NCBI GenBank assembly: GCA_029204225.1
Contig: CM055096.1
Coordinates: 37,151,986-37,215,985 of the forward strand
Direction of reading: 5' to 3'
Origin: Diphasiastrum complanatum
Taxonomy: Eukaryota; Streptophyta; Lycopodiopsida; Lycopodiales; Lycopodiaceae
Length of the DNA: 64,000 bases
Part shown: positions 22,019-34,117 of the stretch, one piece after another
Layout of the letters: each line of letters opens with the position of its first letter
How positions within the stretch are numbered: the stretch's first letter is position 1
Made by a program: the position numbers and the translations under genes
Notes under the pieces: generated by a model
Seen by the model: only the letters and a program-made list of their open reading frames with translations
The model's database searches: none
Told to the model about the DNA's origin: nothing

Positions 22019-24425
22019 CGCCCAATCCCTCCTTGATAAAAAATTGGTTATAACCTGAGAATCCATCTAAAAAGCTATAACATTCATGACCAGCTACCTG
22101 GTCAAGAATGGTATTTGTATATGGTAGAGGATGATAATCCTTTGTTGTAGCAACATTTAGTTTCCTAAAATCTTGGCAAACTCTAATCTTGTCTGTCTCT
22201 TTCTTAGGTACTATAACTATTCGTGACACCCACTCACTGCTTAGAGCATGATATATAATACCCGCTCTAAGACATCTATCTAATTTGTCTTTAACTAACA
22301 AGGAATACTTTGGATTCAATCTATATTGGTGCTGCCTAACATGCATTGTTCCCTGTTCCTATTAAATCATCCATCGACCAAGCAAATACGTATTGGTATT
22401 TTTGAAGAAGTAATATATACTCTTCACGTTCCTGGTCCGATTGGTGTTTATATTAATTTCTATTTCTTCATAATCTGTTTTATCTACCATCCCTTCGGTC
22501 AGGCTTGCTCTGGTTCCACCCAGAACTTCCCTTGACTCGGATGTTGTTGGTATTTTCTCATCCTCGTCAATCTCATAGGATTCAGCAGGTCTAGCTAACT
22601 CCTCACCCCATCTCAAAAGGTGATCCCCTATTGGACTGGCTGTGAGAATGCCTGAAAAAAATATTTGTTTGGTAGACCAATTTATAATAGCATCTGCTTG
22701 ATATAGCCATGGTCTTCCAGATAATATTGAATAAGGTGGTGTATCTACTAGGTTTATTACAAATAAATTCATAACAAACGTCTCTGTCTCTATAACTACA
22801 TTAATACCTTTTAGCTCCCCTATTGGTATACATTTGGATGCGTCTGCTAAATGGATTTCATGGTAAGTGATAGGTTGTATCTATTTTTCTAGTCCTAATT
22901 CCTTAACCATTGTTTTTGTTATTAAGTTGATACTGGATCCTGAGTCTATTAGTATTCTATCTATAGTCTGATCTCCTATGATAGCACTAATCTTTGGGAC
23001 TCCACAATCCCCTCTATCTACATATTCTACTCTATTACTGTATGTAGGTATACTTAGTGTAACAAACCTCTCCCCTTCCTCAGTCCATGCGGACTGAAGC
23101 ACTTCATCCTCCGAAGTATAGCTTGAGGACGATGTAGGTGTCTCACCTTCGTACTTATCCTTTTCCCATGATATAGAAATTCTTTTGTGACTTTTCCCTA
23201 CCGATGTCTCCATCTGGTCTCTGAAGGTAATCTCCTTCTTCTTCCAGTGGGTTATGACATTGGCCTGGTAGAGCCATGGTCGTCCTAATAACAATTTATA
23301 TGACGATTGTCTTGTAGTTCTTAATATTAGGAAATCCATAAGAAACTTATGGTCTCCAATATAAACTGTAACTTGAGACAACTCTCCTATTGGTGATCTT
23401 CTAGTTGCATCAGCTAATCTTAACTGTCTTAAGGTCGGTGCTATTCTATGATGAATGCGTAATTCATATGTTGTTTCTTCAATCATTATGTTTACGCTAG
23501 ATCCGGAATCTATGGGTACACTATCTAAAATGCAGCCATTGATTACTACCTGAATCTCTGGTTGACCTTCGTCACCGTAATTAACTAATCCTACGTTGAC
23601 TAATGGTAACTTAGCTTTTCTTCTCTTTTTATTTTGCAAAACTTGCTTAATTTCTTTCTTGTAATATTGATTATCGTCTAATAACTGTTTAAAAGTTATA
23701 TTGGGCATTCTAGAGACAAGGTCTTCTATTATATCATAAGAACGGTTTCTAAGTGGCGATGGATCTCTAGGCATCTCGCTACTTATAACTGGATCTGAAA
23801 ACGTTACTTTTTTTAACTTTTCTAGTTTCTTCATCAAAAAGTTTTTTAGCTTATGAACTAATATCAACATCATAATATTTTTCAGTAGTCGTATCAGGGT
23901 CTAATTCTTTACTATTAGAAATTTTTACTAACTGTTCTATGACCTTCGTTTTTTCTGTCGCACTTTTTGTGTTTTTTGTAGTTTTCGCAAATTTCGTCGT
24001 AGTTTTCTTCTTATCTTTAAGAGTTAAAGAATCTTTACTACTTCTATAGTTACTTTATTTATCTCTACATCTAAATCTGGCCATTGATGGTCTTGATCTA
24101 AAGATTCAGACTCTACTTCTATCATCTGAACTATCATGTCAATGTTAGTTTTAGATGGCTGAGGGCTAGGCGAGTTTACAGACCTTGGTTTAGACCGTGG
24201 TTGTTGTGGCTGAGGACATTCAGCAGTGACATGCCCTTTGCCTTTACAACTAGCGCAGAGCGGCACATATCCTACTGACCTCCTAAGTTCAGGGCAATCA
24301 GGCGAATAGTGACCCGAGGCTCCGCAATTGTAGCACGAACCCCTTACTTTGGGTGGTGGAGTGGAATCTCGCGTCCCGCCCCTATGCAAAATAGTGTATT
24401 GTTGACCCACACGTTGTTTCAACAT
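21909..24425 (-). pseudogene. Gypsy Pol remnant: two zinc knuckles, two protease domains, partial RT
   Basis: One minus-strand frame, interrupted by stops (including near 24024, at 22881-22883 and at 22362-22364). From 24425: knuckles CYNCGASGHYSPDC and CASCKGKGHVTAEC. From about 23570 a retropepsin unit with PIDSGSSVN, ADATRRSPIGEL and LLGRPWLYQ, then a Ser/Glu-rich linker, then a second unit with LIDSGSSIN, ADASKCIPIGEL and LSGRPWLYQ. Then RT with YRLNPKYS, VPKKETDKIRVCQDFRKLN and FLDGFSGYNQ, which ends before the YxDD motif. Frame changes separate it from gag. The RT is inactive by truncation. Confidence 0.8.
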
Positions 24426-25803
24426 AGTGGTTTTTTTGGTTAGTAGGCATTGCAGTATAAGCTACCTCCTCATGATTATTAATCGGACAGAGGAATAATT
24501 CCTCTTCTAAATAGTTAGTCTGTAAAGTGGGACAGTTGGTCTTAGAATGACCTTCCTTCCCACAAGCGGTACACCAAACAGTGGCGTTAAGCTTCGCTTT
24601 CTTTTGCTTGGCTTTAACATCAGACATTTGGACCCTTAAATCACTCATTTCCTTTACTAACATCTCAACACTTTCTTTAATGGATCCATCTTTTTGAATT
24701 TCTCCATTCTTTTCTTCCTATTTGAGTTCCTATTCTTGGATTTCCTATAAGAAGATTCTTCTTCTGATGAAGAAGAATGCGATGAATACTCTGAAAATTA
24801 TTTTTCATCCGCTGAATCAGATTCTGATTCAGACTCAGTAGATGATTCAGATTCTTTTGTACGTTTTGATTTATGCTTTTTACTACTTTTCCTTTCATTT
24901 CTCCGTCTATGAGAAATTCGAGAAGTCATAATTCTTGGCAGAGGCGATGACATCTTCCAAAGAAGTCATCAAAAACCTGTCGACGATTACAATCCATTTT
25001 CTTAGGCAAACCGCCCAAGAACCATTTGTTTTGCATAGGAACCGAATACTGGGCTCCTAACTTTCCTATTAAATTTTTAACTCTACGAGTATACTTCCTA
25101 AGTGATTCCTTCGGCTGTTCTCAACAGAATTAAGCCAAGCCAACAATCTAGTGGAATAACCTATCTCCCTAAACTGTTTAAGAAATGCTGCTTTTAAAGC
25201 GTTCCAAGTATTAACTGTTTCTGGTTTTAATTGACTGTACCAAATCCTAGCCTGCTTCCACAGAAGACCTGGCAAAATTCTAACTTTTTCCTCATCCGTA
25301 TGTTCTTTATTTGCTATGGTAATGGATTCAAACTGCGACAAATAACTATCCGTATCTTCAGATGATGATCCCTTAAAGAAATCATATCTGATTTTTGTAG
25401 ATGTGGGTGGTGCTGGGTTAGCCATACTATCAGATGATGATGAACTAGGTAAACTTGGTGGACTTAGAGGATCTGGAGGATCAGAATCTAGACTACGCTT
25501 AGATGATGGTTCTGATGAAGAAGATTTTGATTTTGAACTTGGTTCGGAAGTAGAATCAGACGAATCTGATGCAGATGAATTTGTAGAGCTTGGTGTTTCA
25601 ATGGATATTTCCTCAAATGAATCTACAAATGTTGTAGTAGCATTTAGAAGATCATTAAATACTTCAGGCGTTAATCTTGTTCTAACTGGCGAGTTTTGCA
25701 AATTCTGCAAATACAAATCTCTAGTTTTTCTATATGCTTCTAATCGCTGTGCACGCTCTAAATGTTTCTGTTCAATAGTTTTTTGAGAGTATGTTCTTGG
25801 CAT
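24382..25803 (-). pseudogene. Gypsy Gag remnant
   Basis: Starts MPRTYSQKT at 25803. It has an acidic Ser/Asp/Pro-rich stretch, then a retrotransposon Gag core around WKQARIWYSQLKPETVN and AFLKQFREIGY. The frame breaks at 25069, resumes in the same phase at 24663 with a CCHC knuckle (CTACGKEGHSKTNC) and ends at 24382. Sequence between 24677 and 24898 codes in another phase, so at least two indels are present. The next knuckles belong to the Pol frame. In life Gag packages the element RNA (family knowledge). Confidence 0.7.
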
Positions 25804-25864
25804 GCATTACATGAGAAAGATTCGTAGACATAATACACTTAAAAATATTGCAAAAGATGAAATT

Positions 25865-25886
25865 CATCTCCCAGGCAATGGCACCA
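25865..25886 (-). promoter_or_regulatory. Gypsy primer-binding site, tRNA-Asp-like
   Basis: Minus strand tggtgccattgcctgggaga, five bases from the LTR edge. It resembles the complement of the plant tRNA-Asp 3' end used by Athila/Tat elements, with a few mismatches. Confidence 0.65.
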
Positions 25887-25891
25887 AATTA

Positions 25892-26361
25892 TGTGGTGGC
25901 CTAGTCATTATAGATTTTCACAAAATCGATGAATTAAGTAGTATAAAAGATTTGATAGTTCTCCAAGAGAGAGAATAATCTCATCTTTTGTATGATAAAT
26001 GTATATATGATGGTAAATGGACTAGAATGTGTAATATGCACAGTGAATACTACAGCGACATATCTGGTTATCCAAAGATATTTGGATAAATTGGCATCCA
26101 TGAACACCAATGATGAAACGATTTGGTCAAGGTCTGTGATTGTAAAGATTACTTTATCTTTCAGGCTCTTCGGATATCAGTTAAGCAATCAGATTAGTTA
26201 GCAACTAGCAAATTGATTCATCAAACAAAATCACATTGGCTAAACGTTCCTCTTAATCAAACACAAAGAAGTAGTTCTTATCGTAGGAAGCAAACAGATT
26301 AGAGCATCAAACAAATTCATTATCTGAACACATAGCTCATTCAGAATTGAAGGAAGTTCTG
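25892..26361 (-). repeat. Gypsy 5' LTR, part left of Copia-2
   Basis: Starts tgtggtggcctag beside the primer site. The LTR is interrupted at 26366 by Copia-2 and should continue from 32418. Confidence 0.65.
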
Positions 26362-26366
26362 CTAAA

Positions 26367-27091
26367 TGTGAAGAATTGAAAAAGATTATCTATGTTAGAT
26401 ATAGGGGTCTTATGTTTTTTACATCAAGCATCTAGGTGTAGGATGTTGATAGGAATAAATTTGGCATAGATGGCAAATTATGCATTTCCACTTATAATGC
26501 CACTATTGAGCCAAAATAGAGTAAGAGGCTAAACACTTGCTAATTAGAGTGTAGAAAAGTGTAAAATTTTTGTTTGATGAATTCCAAGAGGTCCAATAGG
26601 ATTTAGAGGTGGAACCTTGTGAGGTCCAACAGGAAATTGAGGTGTGCTTGAATATAGTCCAATAGAATTAAGAGGTGCATAGATCAATGATCCAATAGGA
26701 TCAAGAGGTGACAAAATATGGTCCAATCATAGTTAAGCATAGTGTAGCTCGTGGACCTACTAGTATCATTGTACTCCTCATTTTGAAGTCAATTGATTTG
26801 GTGATTTCATGGATTTTGTGAGTTATTGGATTTCTAGCTTTCTCTCTCTACCCGAGAGCTCATGATGCATTTTCTCTCTCTACCCGAGGAGAGCAGCTTG
26901 TGTTTACTTAGATTATTTTTTGAATACTTCCCACACGTGTGAGTGAGAGTTGGAAGTGATTGAATGCATGTTTTGCCATAGGATTCAAGATTGATCTTGA
27001 ATCTCAATCTAGTCTTGATCTTGGTGCATCTACACACCTTAGGAGATCACAAGTACATGTAGTGGACAGTCCACACGTGTGAAATTCAACA
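26367..27091 (+). repeat. Copia-2 5' LTR
   Basis: 725 bp, TG...CA. It has repeated tccaatagga-type words at 26590-26705, two copies of ttctctctctacccgag (about 26839 and 26872) and cacacgtgtgaaattcaaca at its end. Confidence 0.93.
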
Positions 27092-27107
27092 TGGTATCAG
27101 AGCCTAC
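27092..27107 (+). promoter_or_regulatory. Copia-2 primer-binding site (tRNA-iMet)
   Basis: tggtatcagagcctac immediately after the LTR. Confidence 0.9.
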
Positions 27108-27848
27108 CTAAGGTTACCATGCATTTTGATCCATCTAAGTGAAAAAAATTTCATCAATCTTGAGCTAGAAGTTGTCAAGGCCCATTTTCCTAGCTATCTT
27201 GTTCAATCTTGGATCAAAAGAGATCAAAAGGACATTGATTGGGTCTGACCTGGTACTGTACGGAATCAGGTGCTCAGACACGTGTGAGGAACATCCAATT
27301 TCAGTTTGGAAGTTCTCTCTCATGTTTGATCCATTTATCTTGCTTGATAGCTTGTTTTGAAACTATTTTTGTCTAGTTTCTGTTGCAATCAGTTTCATTC
27401 CATTTGGTTGAGCCAATCAAAAGTTATAAGCTTTTGAAGAGGGTTAGGTAGGGCACCTAGACCTGTGTGGACACATTTGGTTTGGTCAAGAGATTGCTTG
27501 GTTGATCCAAAATCATAGTTGTATGCTTGCCAATCTCATCTATATGTGATCTAGGCACTGTTTTGAGATCTTATCCATTTTGTTTCATGCAATATCATTG
27601 TATTTGAGTCAAATTTGGTTTCTTAGTGTATTTCACACGTGCTAAGAGTGTTAGATCCTAACTTTGCCTATACTCCATCATTTGATGTGAAATAGATCTT
27701 GTTTTAGAGAGATTTGAGTAGCTAGTGAGAATCAATTCACAAATTGTTGTAAGATCTTTCATAGGAGGAGATAGTACCCAATTATTGGATCCTATTGAAA
27801 GTGTGTAACAACATTTATTGTTCGTCATTTGAGTTTTCTTCACTTCAA
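27108..27848 (+). other. Copia-2 untranslated leader
   Basis: About 740 bp between primer site and Gag start. Short frames only, with several cacacgtg/acctgtgtgg words similar to the LTR. No gene. Confidence 0.6.
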
Positions 27849-30800
27849 ATGTCTTCAATGGGTTCATCCTTATTGGAACCAAGTGAAAGATTGACCACTT
27901 CAAATTATTCAATTTGGAAAATGAGGATGGAGTCCATCTTGATCCTTCAAGATGTGATGGACATAGTTCTTGGCCTTGAAGAAGAACCACAAGTTCTTCA
28001 AGAGGTTCAAAAATACAAAAAGAGAGCTAGGATGGCTCTCCACTACATTAAGATGAATGTCTCTAATGAGATATTGAGGGAGATAGGTACTTGTACAACA
28101 GCCAAAGAAGCTTGGGATTGTCTCAAGACGATCTATGAGGCTAAGAATACCTCTAGGCTTCTCACTCTTAGGAATCAAATCTTTCAAAGTAGCCAAAAGA
28201 GTGATGAGAGTGCATCTAGTTATGTTTTGAGAGTAAAAGATATTCATAGAGAGCTTGCTTGCATTGGTGATTCCATCAATCAAAATGAGCTAGTTCAAGT
28301 CATTCTCAATGGCTTGAGAAGTGAATTTGATAACCTTGTCCAATCCTATGCCATTAAGGAGGAGCTACCAAGTTTGGAGGCTCTCCAAAGTGTGCTAATT
28401 TCAGAAGAATCAAGACAAGAGTACAAGCTCTTGAGGATGGACAAGCTTTCTCTCACTCATAATGATGGCAAAGCTCTCTTTGCCAAGGATAAGCACAAAG
28501 AGAGGAGCAAGAACCGACATCAACAATCCTCAAGCAAGGACAAAGTCAAATCCAAAGACAAAGATGAGGAGGAAGATGATTCCTCTAATGCTTCACCATC
28601 CAAGCTCAAGAAGAAGAAGAAGATCAAGTGCTTTTATTGTGGCAAGAAAGGTCATTATGCCACCAATTGCTTCAAAAAGAAGAATCAACTCAAGCAAGCC
28701 AATATTACCAATGAGAAGGAAGACACTATTGCAAGTGATGGAGAGGGATCTCTTATGGTCTCTAGTTTCTCATCTACTCCTTTCAAGAAGGACGGCCTAT
28801 GGTATATTGATAGTGGAGCCTCTTCACATATGTGTAGCTCCAAGGACTCTTTCTCTTCTATTGCACCTTATGATGGAGTGAAGAAATCAATATACACTGC
28901 AAATGATTTTGAATGTCCTATTGAAGGCATAGGGAACATTTTCTTGAAGCTTGCATCCTCTAAAGTTCTTTCTCTCTCTAGAGTTCTTTATGTACCTAAG
29001 CTTACCAAGAATCTTATTAGTGTTGGCCAATTGCTTGATAATGGCCTTGATGTAAAATTCAATGTTGATACTTGCACTATCAAGAAGAATGATGAGATAC
29101 TTGCATTAGGATCTAGATTTGGTGGCATCTATAAACTAGATCCAAATGAGTATGTGAATGCTTGTAATGTTGCTCTTGTGAACAAGCTTTCTATGGAGGA
29201 ATTATGGCATAGGAGGTTGGGACATCCCAACTACAAATCCATGCTCTCTATGATCAAAGAATCCAAAGCTATTGGCTTGCCAAAGTCATTCTCCAAGAAG
29301 ATCAAGCCTTGTGAGGCTTGTGCTATTTCTAAATCTCACAAAAAGCCATTTACAAGATCTTCTATCAAAAGCAAGCATCCTTTGGAGTTAATCCACTCGG
29401 ATGTGCATTTCTCATCAACTACAAGCAAGGGAGGAGCCACTTGTTTTGTTACTTTCATTGATGATTACACAAGATTCACTTGGATATATCTTCTTGCTTC
29501 AAAATCTATGGGGTTTGATCATTTCCTTATTTTCAAAGCTTATGTAGAGAAGCAATTCTCATTCAAGATTAAAGATCTTAGAAGTGATGGAGGTGGTGAA
29601 TATATCTCCAATAAATTTCAAGATTTTTGTGAGCTTGAAGGCATTAAAAGAGAGTTTTCTTGTGCCTACTCTCCATCTCAAAATGGAGTGGCCGAGAGAA
29701 AGAATAGATCTCTATGTGAATGTGCAAAATCTATGAGAATTGAGGCATCTTTGCCCAAAGATTTTTGGGGAGAAGCCATTAATTGTGCAAATTATCTTTG
29801 CAATAGGCTCCCACATATAGCTCTTGGAGGAAAGTCACCATATGAAATCTTATTTTTGAAGAAGCCTAAGGTTGATCACCTTAGAGTTTTTGGATGCTTA
29901 TGCTTTGTCCATATTCCCTTGGAAACAAGGAAGAAGGAAGATCCTAGTGCATGCAAAGGGATCATGGTTGGATACTCATCCACCAAGAAGGCCTATAGAG
30001 TCTTTAAACTCTCTACTTCTCAAGTTATTGAAAGTAGAGATGTTGTCTTTCATGAAGATCAACACTCATCATTTGAAGAGGCCGAGATCAAGAAATCTAT
30101 GGATGCATCATCAATTATTGATTTTGAAGACAATTATGATGTGATGGGGTCGAGAATTGAAGAAGACTCTCCTCGGATTTTTTCACCAAGAAGATCCATG
30201 AGAGATAGATCCGAGCCTAAGAGGCTCTCATATGGTGACAAAGGCAAACAAGTGGATCTTGATTCCACTAATTATGTTTTTTATGTCTCTCATGATGGCA
30301 CCATCAACAAGCATAAAGCAAGATTATGTGCCAAAGGATTTGCTCAAATCCATGGTCTTGATTATGAGGAGACCTTTGCACCCATTGCAAAGATGGTGAC
30401 AATAAGAATTCTTATTTCTCTTGCTTGTTTTTTCAAGTGGAAGGTGTTCCAATTAGATGTATCCAATGCTTTTCTAAATGGTTATCTTGAGGAGGAGATC
30501 TATATGGAACAACCTCAAGGATTCATCAAGGATGAGTCCAAAGTGTGCTTGCTCTTCAAAAGTCTTTATGGACTCAAGCAAGCACCAAGATCATGGTATT
30601 CAAGACTTAATCACTAGGATTTACTCTTAGTGACTATGATCCTTCCATGTATCTAAAGTTTGTTGATAGCAATATTGTCATTCTTCTAATTTATGTTGAT
30701 GACATTATTCTTTGTGGAAGTTGTATCAAGCTAGTTGATGAAACCAAGCTAGCACTTGGATGTGAGTTTAAAATGCAAGATCTAGGAGAGATACATTACA

Positions 30801-31657
30801 TCCTAGGCCTAGAAATTGAATTTTATGAAAATCATGTCTTTATATGCCAATCTAGATATGCTCACTCTATGTTGAAAAAATTCCATATGGAAAATTCTAA
30901 GAGCATAGATACTCCAATGGAGCAAATTGTAAAAGATCCTAATAAAGGTGATGAAAGATCCTTTGAGGACATCACACTTTTTAGGAGTCTTGTAGGCTCC
31001 TTGATTTGGCTTACCATTACTAGGCCCGATCTTAGTTTTTGTGTGCACAAATTGAGTCAATTTATGCAAGATCCTAAGATCCATCATTGGAAGATGGCCA
31101 AGAGGATTCTAAGATATGTATCTTCATCTTGTGATTATGGTCTACTCTATAAAAGTGAAGATCTATCCATTATTGGCTACTCGGATTCGGACTTTGCAAG
31201 TGACAAGATGGATCGAAAGTCTATTAGTGCATACACTATCTTTCTTGGAGGCAATCTAACATCTTGGCTTTCCAAAAATCAAGATACTATATCTCTCTCT
31301 TCATGTGAGGCCGAGTACAAGGCACTCACTACAACTACCAAAGAAGTGCTTTGGATCAAGAGGTTATTAATGAAACTAAAGTGCATCAAGGAGGATGATC
31401 TACCAATGATCAAGTGTGATAACATCTCGGCCCAAGCTCTTGCCAATAATCCCATATTTCATGCAAGAAGCAAGCACATAGAAGTGGCACACCATTTTGT
31501 GAGAGAAAAGCTTATTGGATGAGAAATCTATTTGGAGCATGTCAACTCGTCCTCTTGTATTGCCGATCTACTCACCAAGCCTTTGAGCAAAAGTGCTTTC
31601 ATCAAGCATAGATCTAATCTTGGAGTTATATCAAGATCAATGCTCAAATCTTCATAG
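27849..31657 (+). pseudogene. Copia-2 Gag-Pol polyprotein, broken
   Basis: Starts MSSMGSS at 27849; a frame start at 27795 is possible, but 27849 aligns with the Copia-1 start. Domains in order: UBN2-type Gag; CCHC knuckle CFYCGKKGHYATNC; protease YIDSGASSHM; WHRRLGHPN; integrase with HSDVHFS, LRSDGGGEY and GVAERKN; RT; RNase H (DSDFASD, SSCEAEY). Defects: an in-frame deletion at about 30290 removes some 55 residues of the RT N-terminus (compare Copia-1); a frameshifting deletion at about 30611 ends the first frame at 30617, and reading resumes in a second frame visible from 30617-30647; a TGA at 31520-31522 precedes the last 44 codons, ending at 31657. It cannot make active RT. Confidence 0.9.
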
Positions 31658-31675
31658 ATAATTTTTTAGGAGGAG

Positions 31676-32412
31676 TGTGAAGAATTGAAAAAGATTATCT
31701 ATGTTAGATATAGGGGCCTTATGTTTTTTACATCAAGCATCTAGGTGTAGGATGTTGATAGGAATAAATTTGGCATAGATGGCAAATTATGCATTTCCAC
31801 TTGTAATGACACTATTGAGCCAAAATAGAGTAAGAGGCTAAACACTTGCTAATTAGAGTGTAGACAAGTGTAAAGTTTTTGTTTGATGAATTCCAAGAGG
31901 TCCAATAGGATTTAGAGGTGGAACCTTGTGAGGTCCAATAGGAAATTGAGGTGTGCTTGAATATAGTCCAATAGAATTAAGAGGTGCATAGATCAATGAT
32001 CCAATAGGATCAAGAGGTGACAAAATATGGTCCAATCATAGTTAAGCATAGTGGTAGCTCGTGGACCTACTAGTATCATTGTACTCCTCATTTTGAAGTC
32101 AATTGATTTGGTGATTTCATGGATTTTGTGAGTTATTGGATTTCTAGCTTTCTCTCTCTACCCGAGAGCTCATGATGCATTTTCTCTCTCTACCCGAGGA
32201 GAGCAGCTTGTTTTTACTTAGATTATTTTTTGAATACTTCCCACACGTGTGAGTGAGAGTTGGAAGTGATTGAATGCATGTAGTAGTGTGTTTTTGCCAT
32301 AGGATTCAAGATTGATCTTGAATCTCAATCTAGTCTTGATCTTGGTGCATCTACACACCTTAGGAGATCACAAGTACATGTAGTGGACAGTTCACACGTG
32401 TGAAATTCAACA
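31676..32412 (+). repeat. Copia-2 3' LTR
   Basis: 737 bp, preceded by the purine tract ttttttaggaggag. It ends caaca and is followed by the target duplication ctaaa. Confidence 0.93.
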
Positions 32413-32417
32413 CTAAA

Positions 32418-32950
32418 GGTTATGCTTAATAGCTTCGGCTAATTCCCTGCACACATTAGTCAGAATTGTTGCTTGCTGGTGACACCTGAAAATACGCGTT
32501 AGAGTGGCTGAAATTCAGTAGAACGTGAGAAATATGTGCGACGCAAACAGATCAATATCACAAACAATTACAGATAATACAGAGTGTATTCGGTCAAATG
32601 ATAAGAAGTAATTCTATAAAAGATGGCAAAGGAAAATATGCTCAAGCTATGGAAACTTGCTCTTCTCTCTCTATTGATACTCAGAATTGTGCAAATGCGA
32701 AAGTACAATGGCACGAAGTGTCGACCTTATAGGAACGATCACTGGCCTCAATGTCATTTACCAAACATCAAAATGTCGGTTGAGATCCGCTACTGCATCT
32801 CTATAGAACGTCACACAAAACGTCGCGAGTTCTTTCCTAAATGTGAATCTACAAAGTGCAAATAGGCCTTTACATGTATTTAGGCACTATAGCACATTAC
32901 ATGTATAAAAATTAAAAATTTTTACAATATATAACAAAACTTGGATAATG
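32418..32950 (-). repeat. Probable remainder of the gypsy 5' LTR
   Basis: Sequence right of the Copia-2 target duplication must continue whatever Copia-2 entered, which at 25892-26361 is gypsy LTR. The outer end is not resolved. The short plus-strand frame at 32623-32865 has no recognisable domain. Confidence 0.4.
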
Positions 32951-32959
32951 TGGGATCAT

Positions 32960-33273
32960 GGGGCTCCGTAGTGGCCGGAGGTTGTCTCATTGTGGCATGT
33001 CATATAAGCCAGCCACATGGAAAACCATCCAAGCTTGGGGTTTGCCACATGGCAAAGCCAATAGGCATACAATAGGCTTGTGTAGCATGGCACATATGCA
33101 TGTCATAGGCCTGCTATCTGCCAAGCTTGTCGCAGATTGCCATGTGGCAAGCCACATAGGTCAGACATGGCAAATTATCCAAACTTGGGGTTGCCACATG
33201 GCAAACCATGTAGGCATACCATAGGCTTGCGTGGCGAACCAACCAAGCTCTACCACATAGGCTTGAGTGGACC

Positions 33274-33332
<59 letters not shown>

Positions 33333-33490
33333 GGCTCGAAAGTTGCCACATGGCAAGCCACATAGGCTTGCCATGTGTAAAACCATGTAGGCTTGGGACT
33401 TTGGAAAGCCATGTAGGACTACCATAGGCTTGTGTAGCAGGCCACATAGGCATGTCATATGTTTGCTATCTACCAAGCCTATCGCAGTTT
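32960..33490. repeat. Satellite-like tandem repeat, period about 352 bp with inner repeats
   Basis: ggcttgtgtagca at 33075 and 33427, and cgcag at 33131 and 33483, are 352 bp apart, with similar sequence between them. Inner units rich in gccacatggcaagccacatagg and cataggcttg recur every 140-160 bp. Confidence 0.75.
33275..33329. repeat. (AG)n microsatellite inside the satellite
   Basis: About 27 AG units; they interrupt only the second satellite unit. Confidence 0.95.
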
Positions 33491-34088
33491 GTGAAGAATT
33501 TCAGATCATTCAAGATCCAAATTCATAACCTAATCTTTGGTTAGAAAGAGAACAATCCTACCAATGTTGCCAATGTAAAAAAATCAACATCTACTCAATG
33601 AAAGAGATGCAAACTCAATAAGAACCTAATCAAACATCAAACATATGATATGATGAAGTTGTTGTCCGTACAAAAATATTAAGCTACTATATTTCACATG
33701 TGTGGATCTGAAAAAAGCATAAAATGATCATTCTACACACAAGATTGAAAGATATCACAAATAATAGTGCACCAATGGATAGATGAACCCAAGAGAACTC
33801 ATGTATAAGCATGAAGTGAGATAAGAGAGAGAGAATGTATCTCTTCCCACAAATGTATAGCAATGTATGAGTTTGGTTTCCCTCCATAACAAAAACTGTA
33901 GCATTAATGTGAACTAGATTCAATGTCTCCAACATTCAAATTTGAATCTACCAAACTCGTGTACTACACTTTCCCACACTTTCTAAAAGTGCTTAATCAA
34001 ATGTTTTTGGAATAATATAACCACACTAGGTATACCTATCGCATAACCTAGTGTGGTTATCTTCCTTTGAGGGATGGATGGTGGGATA

Positions 34089-34117
34089 AAACACACACAC
34101 ACACACACACACACACA
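34089..34117. repeat. (AC)n microsatellite
   Basis: About 14 uninterrupted AC units. Confidence 0.95.

Larger units (their letters stand above)
21893..26361 (-). mobile_element. Decayed Ty3/gypsy LTR element (Athila/Tat-like), internally deleted
   Basis: Minus-strand order: 5' LTR (right, beginning at 25892 on the plus strand and continuing past the Copia-2 insertion), tRNA-Asp-like primer site, gag, zinc knuckles, doubled protease, start of reverse transcriptase, then a fragment of the 3' LTR (21893 to about 22018). Plus-strand 21893-22018 repeats 25892-26015 (ggtggcctagt, ttttcacaaaatcga, agagagagaataatctc). The RT is cut after GFSGYNQ and joined to the LTR fragment, so the rest of RT, RNase H, integrase and most of the 3' LTR are gone. 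The coding remainder has several stops and frame changes. Confidence 0.8.
26367..32412 (+). mobile_element. Complete-ended Ty1/Copia element with defective polyprotein (6046 bp)
   Basis: LTRs 26367-27091 (725 bp) and 31676-32412 (737 bp), TG...CA, flanked by the target duplication ctaaa (26362-26366 and 32413-32417). The length difference is an 11-bp insertion (after gaatgcatg) and one extra base in the right LTR. About eight substitutions are seen besides, so this insertion is older than Copia-1. The tRNA-iMet primer site follows the 5' LTR and a purine tract precedes the 3' LTR. Motif order and sequence place it in the same Copia lineage as Copia-1, but the LTRs are different. Confidence 0.94.

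Noticed and set aside
21893-26015. Pair of direct repeats taken as a solo insertion
   Set aside because: Position beside a primer site and RT shows they are LTR ends of one deleted gypsy element.
33137-33476. Arg-Glu and Leu-Ser repeat frames
   Set aside because: Translation of the AG tract within the satellite.
32960-33490. Possible CRISPR-like array
   Set aside because: Repeat units are long, divergent and unevenly spaced, and the context is a plant nuclear genome.
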